Assembly (NCBI GenBank): GCA_947452905.1
Contig: CANGEP010000003.1
Coordinates: 124,001 to 188,000 of the forward strand
DNA from: Bacteroidota bacterium
GTDB lineage: Bacteria > Bacteroidota > Bacteroidia > Chitinophagales > Chitinophagaceae
Direction of reading: 5' to 3'
DNA: 64,000 nt
Part shown: positions 17,977-28,100 of the stretch, one piece after another
Layout: every line of letters starts with the position of its first letter
Position numbering within the stretch: position 1 is the stretch's first letter
The notes under the pieces: generated by a model
What the model saw: only the letters and a program-made list of their open reading frames with translations
Told to the model about the DNA's origin: nothing
Databases searched by the model: none
Position numbers and translations under genes: made by a program

Positions 17977-19383
17977 TTATTTTTTACTACTGTCCACAGG
18001 CCAGTTATCTGTTCTAAACAGATTTAAAGGTAAACCTTCTTTATTAAAAACATTGCCGATGGCTGTGTTATTAAAGGCATATCTAACGGCTACAGGTTTA
18101 CTTATATTTTTATGGGATACTACAATTTTATCTCCCACAATTTTTGCTACTGCAGTATAAAATACTTGATCAGCTGCAGCTATTTCAAAATTAGTAAGCT
18201 CTTTGTCTTTACATACTATTCCGCTTCCCGTATGGGTAAATTCAATACTAATTTTGTCCTTATCTATTTGATGTGATTTATATAGAGGCCCCTCTACTAC
18301 ATCATCATTAATTTTGTATGTTTTGTTAAGTGCCATATTGGCTAATCTACTAGCTACTTCTTTTTTTAGCATAGGATGAATATTGTTAGTATCTGGCACT
18401 AAGTCGGAAACTACCACCATGCCTGTGTTGGGATATTGAGCTGCACGGGATTGTGTTTCTCTTAATAAAGCACCAATAATATTATTACCATAATTATACG
18501 GCGCAATTTGTACAAAATAAAATGGGAAATTATGGTTCCATTTTTCTCTCCAGGCGCCAATCATTTTTGTAAAAAGTTCTTCATACCCATAATAGGTATT
18601 TGTATTACTTTCTCCCTGATACCATATAACACCTGCAATTGAAAAATTAGTGAGTGGCGCAATCATGGCATTATAGGTTTCACCCACTCTATGTGACCAC
18701 CAAGGGGTGATATCTTGTTTTTTTGCAGCTTCACTCAAAACTGGACTACTCATTACAATTTCTTGAGGCGTCCAAGTTTCGGCAGGGGTGCCCCCCCAAT
18801 TACTATTAATTAATCCCACAGGACTGTGCAAAGCAGCTTCTAGGTTCTTGCCATAAAAATAACCAATGGCACTAAAATGTATCATTTGTTCTGGGCTACA
18901 AACCATCCAATGTCCTTCTGCATTTTCCTGTGGAAATTCAGAAGTAGCTTTGGCTACATAAAATAATCTAATATTTTGATTGGTGGCTTTAGGTGCTTCT
19001 TCTTTGGATTGGACTAAATCTTGATCACCAGACCACTCCATATTACTTTGTCCACTACAAACCCATACCTCTCCTATTAAAATATCCTCTAAAATAATTT
19101 CATTATTTCCTTTAATTGTTATTGTATAAGGGCCACCTGCCTTAGGGGTGTTTATGGACATCGTCCATTTAGCACTGCTTTGTGTGGTGGCCGTGTAAGT
19201 GGTAGTATCCCAACTTGATTTTAATTTTACCTCTTCTCCTGGCGATCCCCATCCCCAAATTTTTACAGAAGATTTTTGTTGCAATACCATATGTGAACCA
19301 ATGATATTGGGTAAGCGAATGGCAGTTATTCCTTTTTGAGACAGGAGCATTAAGGCCAATAAAGCCATGATGATTTTTTTCAT
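17977..19383 (-). CDS. sialate O-acetylesterase (SASA domain), secreted
   Basis: 468 residues with a signal peptide (IIMALLALMLLSQKGITA). The N-terminal jelly-roll-like part begins with IIGSHMVLQQKSSVKIWGWG, the classic opening of this family. The SGNH-type active site follows: CSGQSNMEW (nucleophile Ser at about 113), SNWGGTPAETW, WYQGESN, and the Asp/His pair in PDTNNIHPM. The enzyme removes O-acetyl groups from sialic acid or, in many Bacteroidota, from plant polysaccharides such as xylan. Its neighbours (DUF5916 protein, serine hydrolase, ACS transporter) do not pin down the glycan. Confidence 0.92.
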   Translation of the reverse strand: MKKIIMALLALMLLSQKGITAIRLPNIIGSHMVLQQKSSVKIWGWGSPGEEVKLKSSWDTTTYTATTQSSAKWTMSINTPKAGGPYTITIKGNNEIILEDILIGEVWVCSGQSNMEWSGDQDLVQSKEEAPKATNQNIRLFYVAKATSEFPQENAEGHWMVCSPEQMIHFSAIGYFYGKNLEAALHSPVGLINSNWGGTPAETWTPQEIVMSSPVLSEAAKKQDITPWWSHRVGETYNAMIAPLTNFSIAGVIWYQGESNTNTYYGYEELFTKMIGAWREKWNHNFPFYFVQIAPYNYGNNIIGALLRETQSRAAQYPNTGMVVVSDLVPDTNNIHPMLKKEVASRLANMALNKTYKINDDVVEGPLYKSHQIDKDKISIEFTHTGSGIVCKDKELTNFEIAAADQVFYTAVAKIVGDKIVVSHKNISKPVAVRYAFNNTAIGNVFNKEGLPLNLFRTDNWPVDSSKK

Positions 19384-19392
19384 ATAATTTTT

Positions 19393-21606
19393 TTAAAACC
19401 AATAATTAAGTTTCAGCACCACAGCTCTGTTTTTGATAAATACGGGTCCGATATAATAATTATCGGTATACACTACAAATAAATCGGATACTGGTTTGTA
19501 TCTCCATTGAAACCTTGTATTAAAGTTAATATTTTTTGTTTGCTCGTTGTACTGGTAAAATGCGGTAAAGAAAACATTTTTAGTCATGGTAATATCCATC
19601 TTGGGACCTAAGAGTAAAAAATTATTATTACCCCAGGGCTGAGGAAGACTTATTTTATTATAGGTAACAGCAAAATCAAAATTTACAAAGGGTTGCACTC
19701 TATAGCCAATATCGCCGGTGATACTTAGTAAATCACCACCTGCATAATAACCACCTAGTCTGGTTGATAATGCAAAGGTAGTTTGATGTTGTGGCGCAGA
19801 TATCCAATCAAAACCAATTGTGCTCCAAGAGTGTTTGGTATGTGCTGCTAAAGTTTGTTTACCAATTCGGGTTGGATCGAAAGGGGCTAATAATTCTACA
19901 AAATCATTTTGAACTACACCCGTTAAAGTACTTTTATCTCGATAGGTGATTAAATAAGTAAAGAGTTTAGTATTATCGGTACTTGCTAAATCGGTATTGT
20001 AATAAAAAGTACCCATCAATTGCGGACCATGACTTAATATAGAACCACTTTTTGGAAAAAACAATCGAGTAATGGAGGGCGCAATTTTTATATAATTATT
20101 TCTGGGTACATAACCTACTTCGGCATTAAAATTATTACCTACTATTTCATGTTGCCAGGAAATGATCCATTTTCGAGTGCTATATTGTAAGTTACCCGCG
20201 TTTAAAAAATCACTTCCTGATTTTTGTGGCGAAAAAGATTTTATAAATATTGTTTTACCCGACCATAAATTATTTGATGGTGCAATTAAATATTCAACAC
20301 CTATATTTCTGTTATAAGGAACACCCGGATCTTGATAAACACAATTACAATTTGGGTTAGCAGCTAAGGGCGCTTTGTAATCTAAACTCGTTTTATCGAT
20401 ATAGAATAATTCGATACTCGACTTTTTAAATAATTTTCTTTGTAATGCGAGAACTGCAAAATTTTGAGCTAATGTGTTGTCGTTGGTATTTTCGGCCGTT
20501 TTCATATCCATAATACCAATGCGCCAATTTTTATCTAAACGGCCACTCATTCTTGCGCCAAAATCGATATGGGTATTGAGTCCAATACGGCGAGAAAAAA
20601 ATGGACGCACATTCGCAAAACCTAAATTAGAAAACAAGTCGGCATTCTCTAAAAAGAATTGTCTTTTTTCGGGAAAGAATAACTCGAACCTACTTAAGTT
20701 AGTTACTTGCCTGTCTACCTCTACTTGCGAGAAATCGGGATTAATGGTTAAATCTAAATTTAGGGAGGAGGATAAACTTATTTTGGCATCTATACCCATC
20801 TCTTTGTTAAAACTAGCAGGGGTATTTATTTTAGAACCATCTGCATTGGCAAAATCTTTACTATAACTGGTTTTAAAATAGGGAATGAGTGAAAAATTAT
20901 TTTGATGCGCAGGTAATTCCTGATCCCAAACTAAGTTACCTGTATACGACAAAGAAGCAGTTGGAAAATTTCTTGGCATCGGAGCCCAACTCGATTTTTC
21001 GGTGGTCTTTAAATCGTTTCTACTAAAATTGATGCCCCATTCTTTGATTCCATTTTTATAACGAATAGAGGTAAAAGGAATAGCGGCTTCCCAAACATAT
21101 TTGGTGGAGTCGTTGTAAATAGCCGAAGTCCATTTATTATCCCAATTTAAATCAACACTTCCACCATCATACATTGTGCCATCCCACTGTGCACCAGCAG
21201 CATTAGCACCAAAAGCAAATCCATTGGTTAGGTCGCCATAGGTATCCATGAACAAAATAAAATTATCGTTCTTGCCAAAATTCCAATCTCTTTTTAAAGA
21301 CTCTACCATATCACTGCCTTTACTGGCTTTATAACAAATAGCAATGATGTATAAATTATTTTTATCGTAAGTCATTTTAACTTCGGTGGGCACATTCGCA
21401 ATGCTCGTATCCATAGGAAGCACCATCCCAAATTTAGTAGCGAGCTCGGCTTTTTGCCAAGAGGACTCGGTCATTTTTCCATCAATAATAATACTATCTA
21501 TCGCTTGGTGAATATGATACTGAATATGTGCATTCTTTTTTTGCGCCATGATAGAACTGCTTATTATTAAGCAAATAAATAAAACTGAAAGAGGTAAAAA
21601 TTTCAA
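19393..21606 (-). CDS. CBM9-like / DUF5916 outer-membrane protein (TTG start)
   Basis: 737 residues. The start is a TTG at 21606-21604, not ATG: the signal peptide KFLPLSVLFICLIISSSIMAQ only makes sense from there, and the next Met is at its end. Residues about 30-200 form a carbohydrate-binding family 9-like domain (IIDGKMTESSWQKAELA, then NNLYIIAICY). The remainder is DUF5916, rich in aromatic-tipped beta strands and including LDLTINPDFSQVEVDRQV and FFPEKRQFFLEN, ending in a barrel-type terminal Phe (VVLKLNYWF). This is a common Bacteroidota outer-membrane family of unknown role. As first gene of the 21.6-13.2 kb run it may handle the substrate of the enzymes downstream. Confidence 0.88.
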   Translation of the reverse strand: MKFLPLSVLFICLIISSSIMAQKKNAHIQYHIHQAIDSIIIDGKMTESSWQKAELATKFGMVLPMDTSIANVPTEVKMTYDKNNLYIIAICYKASKGSDMVESLKRDWNFGKNDNFILFMDTYGDLTNGFAFGANAAGAQWDGTMYDGGSVDLNWDNKWTSAIYNDSTKYVWEAAIPFTSIRYKNGIKEWGINFSRNDLKTTEKSSWAPMPRNFPTASLSYTGNLVWDQELPAHQNNFSLIPYFKTSYSKDFANADGSKINTPASFNKEMGIDAKISLSSSLNLDLTINPDFSQVEVDRQVTNLSRFELFFPEKRQFFLENADLFSNLGFANVRPFFSRRIGLNTHIDFGARMSGRLDKNWRIGIMDMKTAENTNDNTLAQNFAVLALQRKLFKKSSIELFYIDKTSLDYKAPLAANPNCNCVYQDPGVPYNRNIGVEYLIAPSNNLWSGKTIFIKSFSPQKSGSDFLNAGNLQYSTRKWIISWQHEIVGNNFNAEVGYVPRNNYIKIAPSITRLFFPKSGSILSHGPQLMGTFYYNTDLASTDNTKLFTYLITYRDKSTLTGVVQNDFVELLAPFDPTRIGKQTLAAHTKHSWSTIGFDWISAPQHQTTFALSTRLGGYYAGGDLLSITGDIGYRVQPFVNFDFAVTYNKISLPQPWGNNNFLLLGPKMDITMTKNVFFTAFYQYNEQTKNINFNTRFQWRYKPVSDLFVVYTDNYYIGPVFIKNRAVVLKLNYWF

Positions 21607-21719
21607 AGCAATCGTTATTATAAAATGAATGAATAATTGATTTCAATTATTCTATTGTTAAATTTAAAGTTTTATGTGTAATTAAATTAGTAATATCTTT
21701 AAATGGTAAATTAAAAACC

Positions 21720-22982
21720 ATGTCGTACAATCGTCGTAAATTTTTAGGCCTAGCCTCTTTAGGAGCTGCCAGTATCCCTTTCGCCAATCCATTACTAGCC
21801 AATCATTCTTCTATTCAATCTTACAATAGCAACTTTACACCAAAAGTAGTGCCCATTTCGGTAGCTGAGCGTAAAGCAAGAATTGCCAAAGCACAGCAAC
21901 TCATGCAGCAAGAAAAAATGGATGCTCTATTTTTAGAAGGTACAACCTCCTGTTTTTATTTTACAGGTATGCGATGGGGACAAAGTGAAAGAACCTTTGG
22001 AGTAGTGATACCTGCCAAGGGGGATCTTATATATATATGTCCCAAATTTGAGGAAGACCGTGCGCGTGAGCTTATCATTAAAGATTTTGGTACCGAAGTT
22101 CGTTGCTGGGAAGAGCACGAAAGTCCATATGCATTAATCGTAGGTGCCGTTAAAGATAGAGGTGTAAAATATCATACAATTGGGATGGAAGAAAGAGTTC
22201 GATTTTTTATTGCCAATGGCGTTAAAAAATTAGCTACCGGATTTAACATTGTTGATGCAACACCCATTACTGCTGGATGCAGAATGATAAAATCAAAAGC
22301 AGAAATTGCACTTATGCAAATTGCGAATGATGCAACTATTGAAGCTTATAAAATAGCTTTTCCTAGTCTTCGCCCTGGTATGTCTCAATCAGAGTTTAGT
22401 GGCAATATTGCCAAGGCTTTTCGTTCGATTGGATTTTCGGGAGGTGCCATGGTAATTGTAGGTAAATATTCGGCCTTGCCTCACGGAAGCATAGTACCAC
22501 AAACCATTCAAGAAGGAGATATTGTTTTAGTGGATGGCGGCACTAATTGTGAGGGCTATGAATCGGATATATCAAGAACCATAGTTTGTGGTAAACCTTC
22601 TCAACGTCAGATAGAGGTTTGGAATTTAGAAAAGAAGGCGCAGGATGCTGCTTTTGCAGCTATTAAAATTGGTGCTGCATGTGAAACCGTGGATGCTGCG
22701 GCAAGAGCTGTTATTGAAAATGCTGGATTTGGAAAAAAATATGCACTTCCGGGACTGCCGCATAGAACAGGACATGGTATTGGGCTAGAAGGACACGAAT
22801 GGACCAATTTTGTAAAAGGCAACAAAACACCCATTGCAGTGGGCATGTGTTTTAGCAACGAACCTACTATTTCGATCCCAGGTGAATTTGGTATTCGTCT
22901 CGAAGATTGTTTATATATAAGCGAAGAGGGTGCTAAATTTTTTACGCCACAAAGCATAAGTATCGAACAACCTTTTGGCTAG
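21720..22982 (+). CDS. M24 family metallopeptidase (Xaa-Pro peptidase-like), Tat-exported
   Basis: 420 residues. NRRKFLG at 4-10 is a twin-arginine motif, followed by a hydrophobic stretch ending PLLANH. After a creatinase-type N-domain, the pita-bread fold shows all five dinuclear-metal ligands: Asp in VDGGTN, Asp in ESDISRT, His in GLPHRTGHG, Glu in SNEPTIS and Glu in IRLEDCLY. It should cleave X-Pro bonds or a related substrate in the periplasm. The 113-bp gap to the divergent DUF5916 gene is the only promoter space. The stop is 4 bp from the end of the convergent repeat-stalk gene. Confidence 0.9.
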   Translation: MSYNRRKFLGLASLGAASIPFANPLLANHSSIQSYNSNFTPKVVPISVAERKARIAKAQQLMQQEKMDALFLEGTTSCFYFTGMRWGQSERTFGVVIPAKGDLIYICPKFEEDRARELIIKDFGTEVRCWEEHESPYALIVGAVKDRGVKYHTIGMEERVRFFIANGVKKLATGFNIVDATPITAGCRMIKSKAEIALMQIANDATIEAYKIAFPSLRPGMSQSEFSGNIAKAFRSIGFSGGAMVIVGKYSALPHGSIVPQTIQEGDIVLVDGGTNCEGYESDISRTIVCGKPSQRQIEVWNLEKKAQDAAFAAIKIGAACETVDAAARAVIENAGFGKKYALPGLPHRTGHGIGLEGHEWTNFVKGNKTPIAVGMCFSNEPTISIPGEFGIRLEDCLYISEEGAKFFTPQSISIEQPFG

Positions 22983-22985
22983 TTT

Positions 22986-24425
22986 TTAATTTACCGAATG
23001 CATACTTACCATTACAGACGGCGTGGCTGGTCGAGAAGGTGTTGTGGTAATAGGTGTTGATCCAGTTAAAATACTATTGGCATTTTTTATGCTAAAAAAT
23101 ATTTCGATATAATCGTTGCTTTTTAAATCCACTAAAAAGTTATTGGTAAAATAATTCTTCATAGCTCCACCTACAACGGTATTAAGTATTTGAGTATTAG
23201 GATATGCAGCACTATTTTTTCTAATCCAAATACTTATTTCATCATTGCCTGCATCTGCTTTTATACATTGAATTGCATATTTAACATTGTACACCCCCGA
23301 ATCAGACACGGAAATTCTTGTTGGATTTCCCGAACTGTTATTCACTATAGTAATTTGATTACTAAAACTTTGAAAATTTAATTTAATAGCTGTTGCTGTA
23401 TTTATAATTGCTACTTGTTTACCTGTGTCGTAAAAGTTTCCGAAATAATTTTTTTCGCCTATATTTATTTTATTATTAATTCGATTGCTTAAACTAGTAG
23501 TATCGGCACTATTTAATTTTTTATTTATTCTAGCACTTAAACTATTGGTATCTGTACTGTTAAGTTTTGCATTCACCCGATTACTTAAATTTAAAGTGTC
23601 TATTATATTTACTTTTAACAGTAACTGATTATGCATATAGTTGGTATCGGTACTATTTAATTTTAAATTAATTCTATTGGAAAGCTTTGCTGTGTCAGTA
23701 CTGTAGAGCTTTGTATTAATGCGATTACTAATGCCGATAGTATCGGTACTATTTAATTTTAACATTAATTGATTGTGTAAAAAATTAGTATCAATACTAT
23801 TTAATTTACTATTAATGCGCGTACTTAAAATAATAGTATCCGATTTTTTTAATTTATCATTCAGTGCTATACTTGTTAAATTACTTATGGGTTTACTACT
23901 ATCCGAACTATTGTTTACTTGATCAATAGCGAGTAATGATTTTAATTTTAATAAACTGTTTACGCCTGTACCTCCTTGTTGTAAATTTATAATACCATTT
24001 ACACCGCTTGCATTTATATGATCGGTAAAAAATGAATAGGGTACATAATTTATTGTTTGATATCCTAAACTTTCAAATAATAAAGATCCTTCTGGATCAA
24101 TTTCAATTTGTAAAAATTTTTGATTACTATTCCAATCAATGTTTTCAAAATTATTAACAGTAACAATTTTATTTTCTTCGCTGGTGCCAACCACAAGGGT
24201 AAATAATCCAACAACATTGGTAATTATATTTTTAATTTCCTGATATTCAATTTCTTTAGTAAGGGTGTCTTTTAGTATAGAAATACGCACACTCATTTTT
24301 TTATTGGCTACAATAAATCCTTTGGCGTTTCTTGCAATGGCCTGAAAATTAATTCCTTTATTATTTTGTGCAAATAGGTTTTGACAACTAAGTAAAATAA
24401 TGACTGCTAAAAAAAATATTTTCAT
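22986..24425 (-). CDS. secreted fibre-like protein with eight 16-residue repeats
   Basis: 479 residues, signal peptide ending NLFAQ. Residues about 20-140 resemble the conserved N-terminal part of Bacteroidota tail-fibre-like surface proteins (GINFQAIARNAKG, then SVRISILKD, then YVPYSFFTDHI). Residues about 192-319 are eight exact 16-residue repeats of the pattern LNSTDTxxLSNRINxK. The last about 160 residues form a beta-rich domain with an aromatic and hydrophobic pattern (YNVKYAIQCIKADAGNDEISIWIRK), reminiscent of C1q/TNF-like jelly rolls. This head-stalk-anchor layout suggests a trimeric surface fibre; the fold is inferred. It is 3 bp downstream of the T9SS-like gene. Confidence 0.75.
   Translation of the reverse strand: MKIFFLAVIILLSCQNLFAQNNKGINFQAIARNAKGFIVANKKMSVRISILKDTLTKEIEYQEIKNIITNVVGLFTLVVGTSEENKIVTVNNFENIDWNSNQKFLQIEIDPEGSLLFESLGYQTINYVPYSFFTDHINASGVNGIINLQQGGTGVNSLLKLKSLLAIDQVNNSSDSSKPISNLTSIALNDKLKKSDTIILSTRINSKLNSIDTNFLHNQLMLKLNSTDTIGISNRINTKLYSTDTAKLSNRINLKLNSTDTNYMHNQLLLKVNIIDTLNLSNRVNAKLNSTDTNSLSARINKKLNSADTTSLSNRINNKINIGEKNYFGNFYDTGKQVAIINTATAIKLNFQSFSNQITIVNNSSGNPTRISVSDSGVYNVKYAIQCIKADAGNDEISIWIRKNSAAYPNTQILNTVVGGAMKNYFTNNFLVDLKSNDYIEIFFSIKNANSILTGSTPITTTPSRPATPSVMVSMHSVN
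23469..23852 (-). repeat. in-frame tandem repeat, 8 x 48 bp
   Basis: Eight contiguous units of exactly 48 bp (384 bp), each encoding 16 residues. The invariant core is a leucine or valine at position 1, S/I at 4 (or nearby), D-T at 5-6 and K at 16. Units 2 and 5 replace SNRIN with HNQLM/HNQLL, giving a superimposed three-unit (144-bp) period. No frameshift or spacer is present. Confidence 0.9.
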
Positions 24426-24428
24426 GGG

Positions 24429-24944
24429 TTAAATTTTTGTAATGGGGATTATTTTCATTTTTAAATAGAGCTCTCCCACAACGTAATAAATGAGTAAATA
24501 GTAATTACCCGTATTTGCCGAACCCATTGGAATTTGTTTTGAAAAACGAATGCCCGAAAAGGGGCCAGTCATAACATGGATTATTTGTCCTACACTATTT
24601 AGCAGTTCTAGTTTTGTAATGCGAAGGTTGGCATCATTTACCCTTAACCAGGAATTTTGAAAAATAGGATTGGGTCCTAACTGAAAACTATTTTCCCAAT
24701 TGTCGGCACTAGAAAATTGTACTTGAGGATCCATCACTCCTTGTAAAAAGCCAGTGGAATAAAGAGCGTTCGTTTTGCTAACAACTGTTACTATAGAAAA
24801 TGCCTCTCCCATGCTCCAGTCAACAATAACATTTGTTAGTTTATTTTGACCTCCATTATTAGTGGTGCCAACTGGGTCAATTTGTAATTGCCCAAGACTC
24901 CAAAAAGGGATCAAAAAGAGGGTTAAAATCAAGATTTTACACAT
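24429..24944 (-). CDS. short secreted protein with T9SS type A-like C-terminus
   Basis: 171 residues from ATG at 24944, chosen because MCKILILTLFLIPFWSLGQ is a good signal peptide; the frame runs 10 codons further up to 24974. The middle has a GEAFSIVTVV...LYSTGFLQG segment seen in many Bacteroidota sorting-domain proteins. The end (FQLGPNPI, then ITKLELLNSVGQIIHV, then GNYYLLIYY) follows the type A sorting-domain layout: NP turn, short strands, GxYxL and a basic tail. Without any catalytic domain, it may be a small cell-surface or fibre-associated protein. It is 3 bp upstream of the repeat-fibre gene and divergent from the giant gene. Confidence 0.72.
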   Translation of the reverse strand: MCKILILTLFLIPFWSLGQLQIDPVGTTNNGGQNKLTNVIVDWSMGEAFSIVTVVSKTNALYSTGFLQGVMDPQVQFSSADNWENSFQLGPNPIFQNSWLRVNDANLRITKLELLNSVGQIIHVMTGPFSGIRFSKQIPMGSANTGNYYLLIYYVVGELYLKMKIIPITKI

Positions 24945-25140
24945 ATAGTATTTACATAAATATAATATATGCATAAGTCATTGTAAATGTGTTAATTACG
25001 CACAGATAATAATCTAAAAACGGCTGTTTTCGATTTTTTTCTTAGCAATTTTTCTGAATTATTTGTTAATAATAATATATGTTCTATTTTTAATGTACAG
25101 GTTGCTCCCCCTCGACCTCATTTAAAAACAGTTTTTTTAC

Positions 25141-25161
25141 GTTATCAGCCCCTACGATAAC
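25141..25161 (+). promoter_or_regulatory. inverted repeat just upstream of the giant gene
   Basis: GTTATC and GATAAC, separated by 9 nt (AGCCCCTAC), lie 20 bp before the start codon. It could be a hairpin near the ribosome-binding region or an operator. It is short and possibly fortuitous. Confidence 0.25.
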
Positions 25162-25180
25162 TAACTTTTATTATTGTTAT

Positions 25181-28100
25181 ATGAAAAGAAATTATGCCTT
25201 GTATGTAATGATGCTTATTAGCATATTTGTTACATCTGTGTCTTCCAACTTGTATGCACAAAAAAGATGGATTGTAAAATCTGGTTACACAGGTGCTAGT
25301 ACAGATACACTTGCATCTTTAAGATTAGCAGTTGCAGGTGCTGGAGCAGCAGATACAGTGATTGTATTGGAAGGTACTTATAAAGAAAAATTTTCTTTTT
25401 CTCGTTGGAGTAGCCCTGGCAATAGAAAATTAGTTTTGGCATCTCAATTTTTATTGGATGGAGATACAAGTCATATAAGTAAAACCATAATTAGTGGAGG
25501 TGGTATTGCACAAAATGGTCAAAATGATGTTCTGGTAGCTGCATATGGCGATAACTCTGATAGTACATGGTTTAAATTTTTAGGTTTTACAGTAGATAGT
25601 GCTTCCAAATGGGGATTAGATATTGAAGGTGGTTTAGTTGCTAATTGTATTTTTAAAAACTCCGGATCAAATTCCTCTATTCCATATTTTTTTAGAGGTA
25701 CAAAAGTTAGAAATGTTAAAGTATATAACAATATAGGGGTGTCGGTTTTTGGATTTCAATTAATTGGAGGAGCAAATTCTCCTTTTGAAGTATCAAATTC
25801 GCTATTCTATAACAATAGCGCCATTGCTTCAAACACATTAAGAGACGATAGGGGTGGACCTTGGCAACAAGGTATTGGTGCCATAATTTGGGCTGAGAGA
25901 ATTAATGGAAAAATCGTTAATAATATATTCTATAATAATAGTGGCGATAACGTCATTACTTCTGGAGGTGATCAAACATCTGACACAATTAGCTTTATTA
26001 ATAATATATTTTATAAAAACAATACAAAAACAGCTTATTTCATTAACTGGTGGGGTGAATTTGGCTCTAGTATGTTTACCTCAAATTGGTATAATAATAT
26101 TATTGACAATAATTATACAAAAGCTACATGGAATACAAATAGTGAATTTTCTTGGGGTGATGGTGGTAGTAATGGTAAATATCAATCCTATAATTTTAAG
26201 AACAATTTACTAGCACAAGAAATAAGCACACAAAGAGGAACCTCAAGTAATTTCTCTACAACCTTTGATTTTAATTACGATACTGCATCGCATATAATTG
26301 GTACTGCTAAATTCAAGGATACTGCTAATTTAGATTTTAGCTTAATTCCAACAAGTGCTGGTATTGGTGCTGGTACAAGTAGTCTTGCTTCTTTAAAAGA
26401 TTTTTATGGAAATACAAGACCAAATCCAACCGGTTCTAAATTAGATATGGGTGCTATTGAGTCTCCCTTAGCTATGCCAACTCCTTCTATTACCTCTTTA
26501 CAAAAAGCTGTTACAGGAAGCAAAAAAGCTATCAAAATTAATTTTTCAATTTTTAATAATCCAAAAGTTGATTCAGTAATTATTTATAGAAGTACAGCTA
26601 GTAAAGATACTGCTGTGATTGTATCATCTGCTGGAACTTATTCGGCAACCAATCATAAAGACACCATTGCATTTAACTCAAGTGTATTTACAGATACAAG
26701 TGCAATTGCAAATGGTACTAAATACTACTATACAATTAAAGCGTTTATTAATAGTGGTAAAATTAAATCTGAAGCAAGTGCAGTTGATAGTGTAACTACA
26801 TCTGCAAGCTCTAGCACTGTAAGTGTTCCAACAAATTTAACATTATCCACTTCGGGTCGTTCAAATGTGGCAATTACATGGACTTCTTCTAATATTTATA
26901 CTGGTACCTATTCATCTACTAGAGCTAATTTTTATATAGATATTTACAGAGGTACTAATTCATCAAACGCAAGCTTATTTGCAACAATAAAGGATACTTC
27001 AAGTAGTTATACAGATAAGACAACTTATTTAGGTACTAAATATTATTATTATTTAGTGAACAGAGATGCCAATGGAGTAGTGTCTGATTCAAGTTTAAAT
27101 AAATCTTTAACACTTCCTGCATATGTTTCTGCTGTTAGATGGTATGTAGATAAAGCAAATGGTAATGATGCCAATGGTGGGTCGTCTTCAGATCCATTTA
27201 AAACTTTAACCTTTGCCATGACGCAAGCAGTTAAAGGGGATACAGTAATTGCTTTACCTGGTTCATACAACGAAAAAATTAAAATTAATCCAGGGGTAAC
27301 TTTTGGTTCTAAATATTTGTTAGATAATACCGATACGGCATCCATTAGATCAACTATTTTAGATGCAACTGGTTTAAATGGAAATATGATTACTTATGCC
27401 GCCTATGAAACAAATGGTAATCCTATATGGACTAAGTTTATAGGTTTGAGTATGAAAAATGCTGCTGGTAAGGGTAAGATGATTATGAATACCCAACAAC
27501 AATGGCAAAAATATACATTGATTGATCGTTGTCTTTTTGCAAACAACGGGTATACTGATATTCAATTTGTAGATGGAAGAGATGCCAATCAAGACTTTAT
27601 TTATATCCAATTTCAGGATAGCACTTTAATTCAAAATTCAACTTTTGAAAATAACTCTGGTAAAATTAGAATGGATGGAATGGGCATGGTTGTTAAGAAT
27701 AATATTTTTAGAAATAACAATAATAACATAACAAAAGCAAATAATGTTTGGTGTGGAACTGGCTTGATTGAAGGTTGGTTTGCAGGATTTACTTTATCTG
27801 GAAATATTTTTGCAAATAACGGTATTATGCAAAACAATGATTATTGGCAATTCTTTATTGTTAATATTGGTGGTAACTCAAATGATTCAACATTTATCAC
27901 AAATAATACTTTCTACAAGAATAATTCAACATTATTCACATTCCACAATCCAACCCCAATAACACATATAACTAATAACTTATTTTATAAAAACACATTA
28001 GATTTTTATCCGAATAATTCTAGTTCAGATTTTTATGTAAAAAATAATGCTTCTACATCTGAAATAGAAAGTTCAAGATTAGCAAATCTTGGTAGTGTAA

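Noticed and set aside
23469..23852. CRISPR array
   Set aside because: The 48-bp period is contiguous, has no spacers, stays in frame across all eight units and lies within a signal-peptide-bearing protein.
22986..24425. Phage tail fibre remnant
   Set aside because: Its layout is fibre-like, but it has a signal peptide and sits beside T9SS-type genes, with no phage genes nearby; a cellular surface protein is simpler.
25016..25040. Intrinsic terminator between the divergent T9SS-like and giant genes
   Set aside because: AAAAC/GTTTT with a T-run exists, but the stem is 5 bp of mostly A-T, and no plus-strand gene ends upstream of it.
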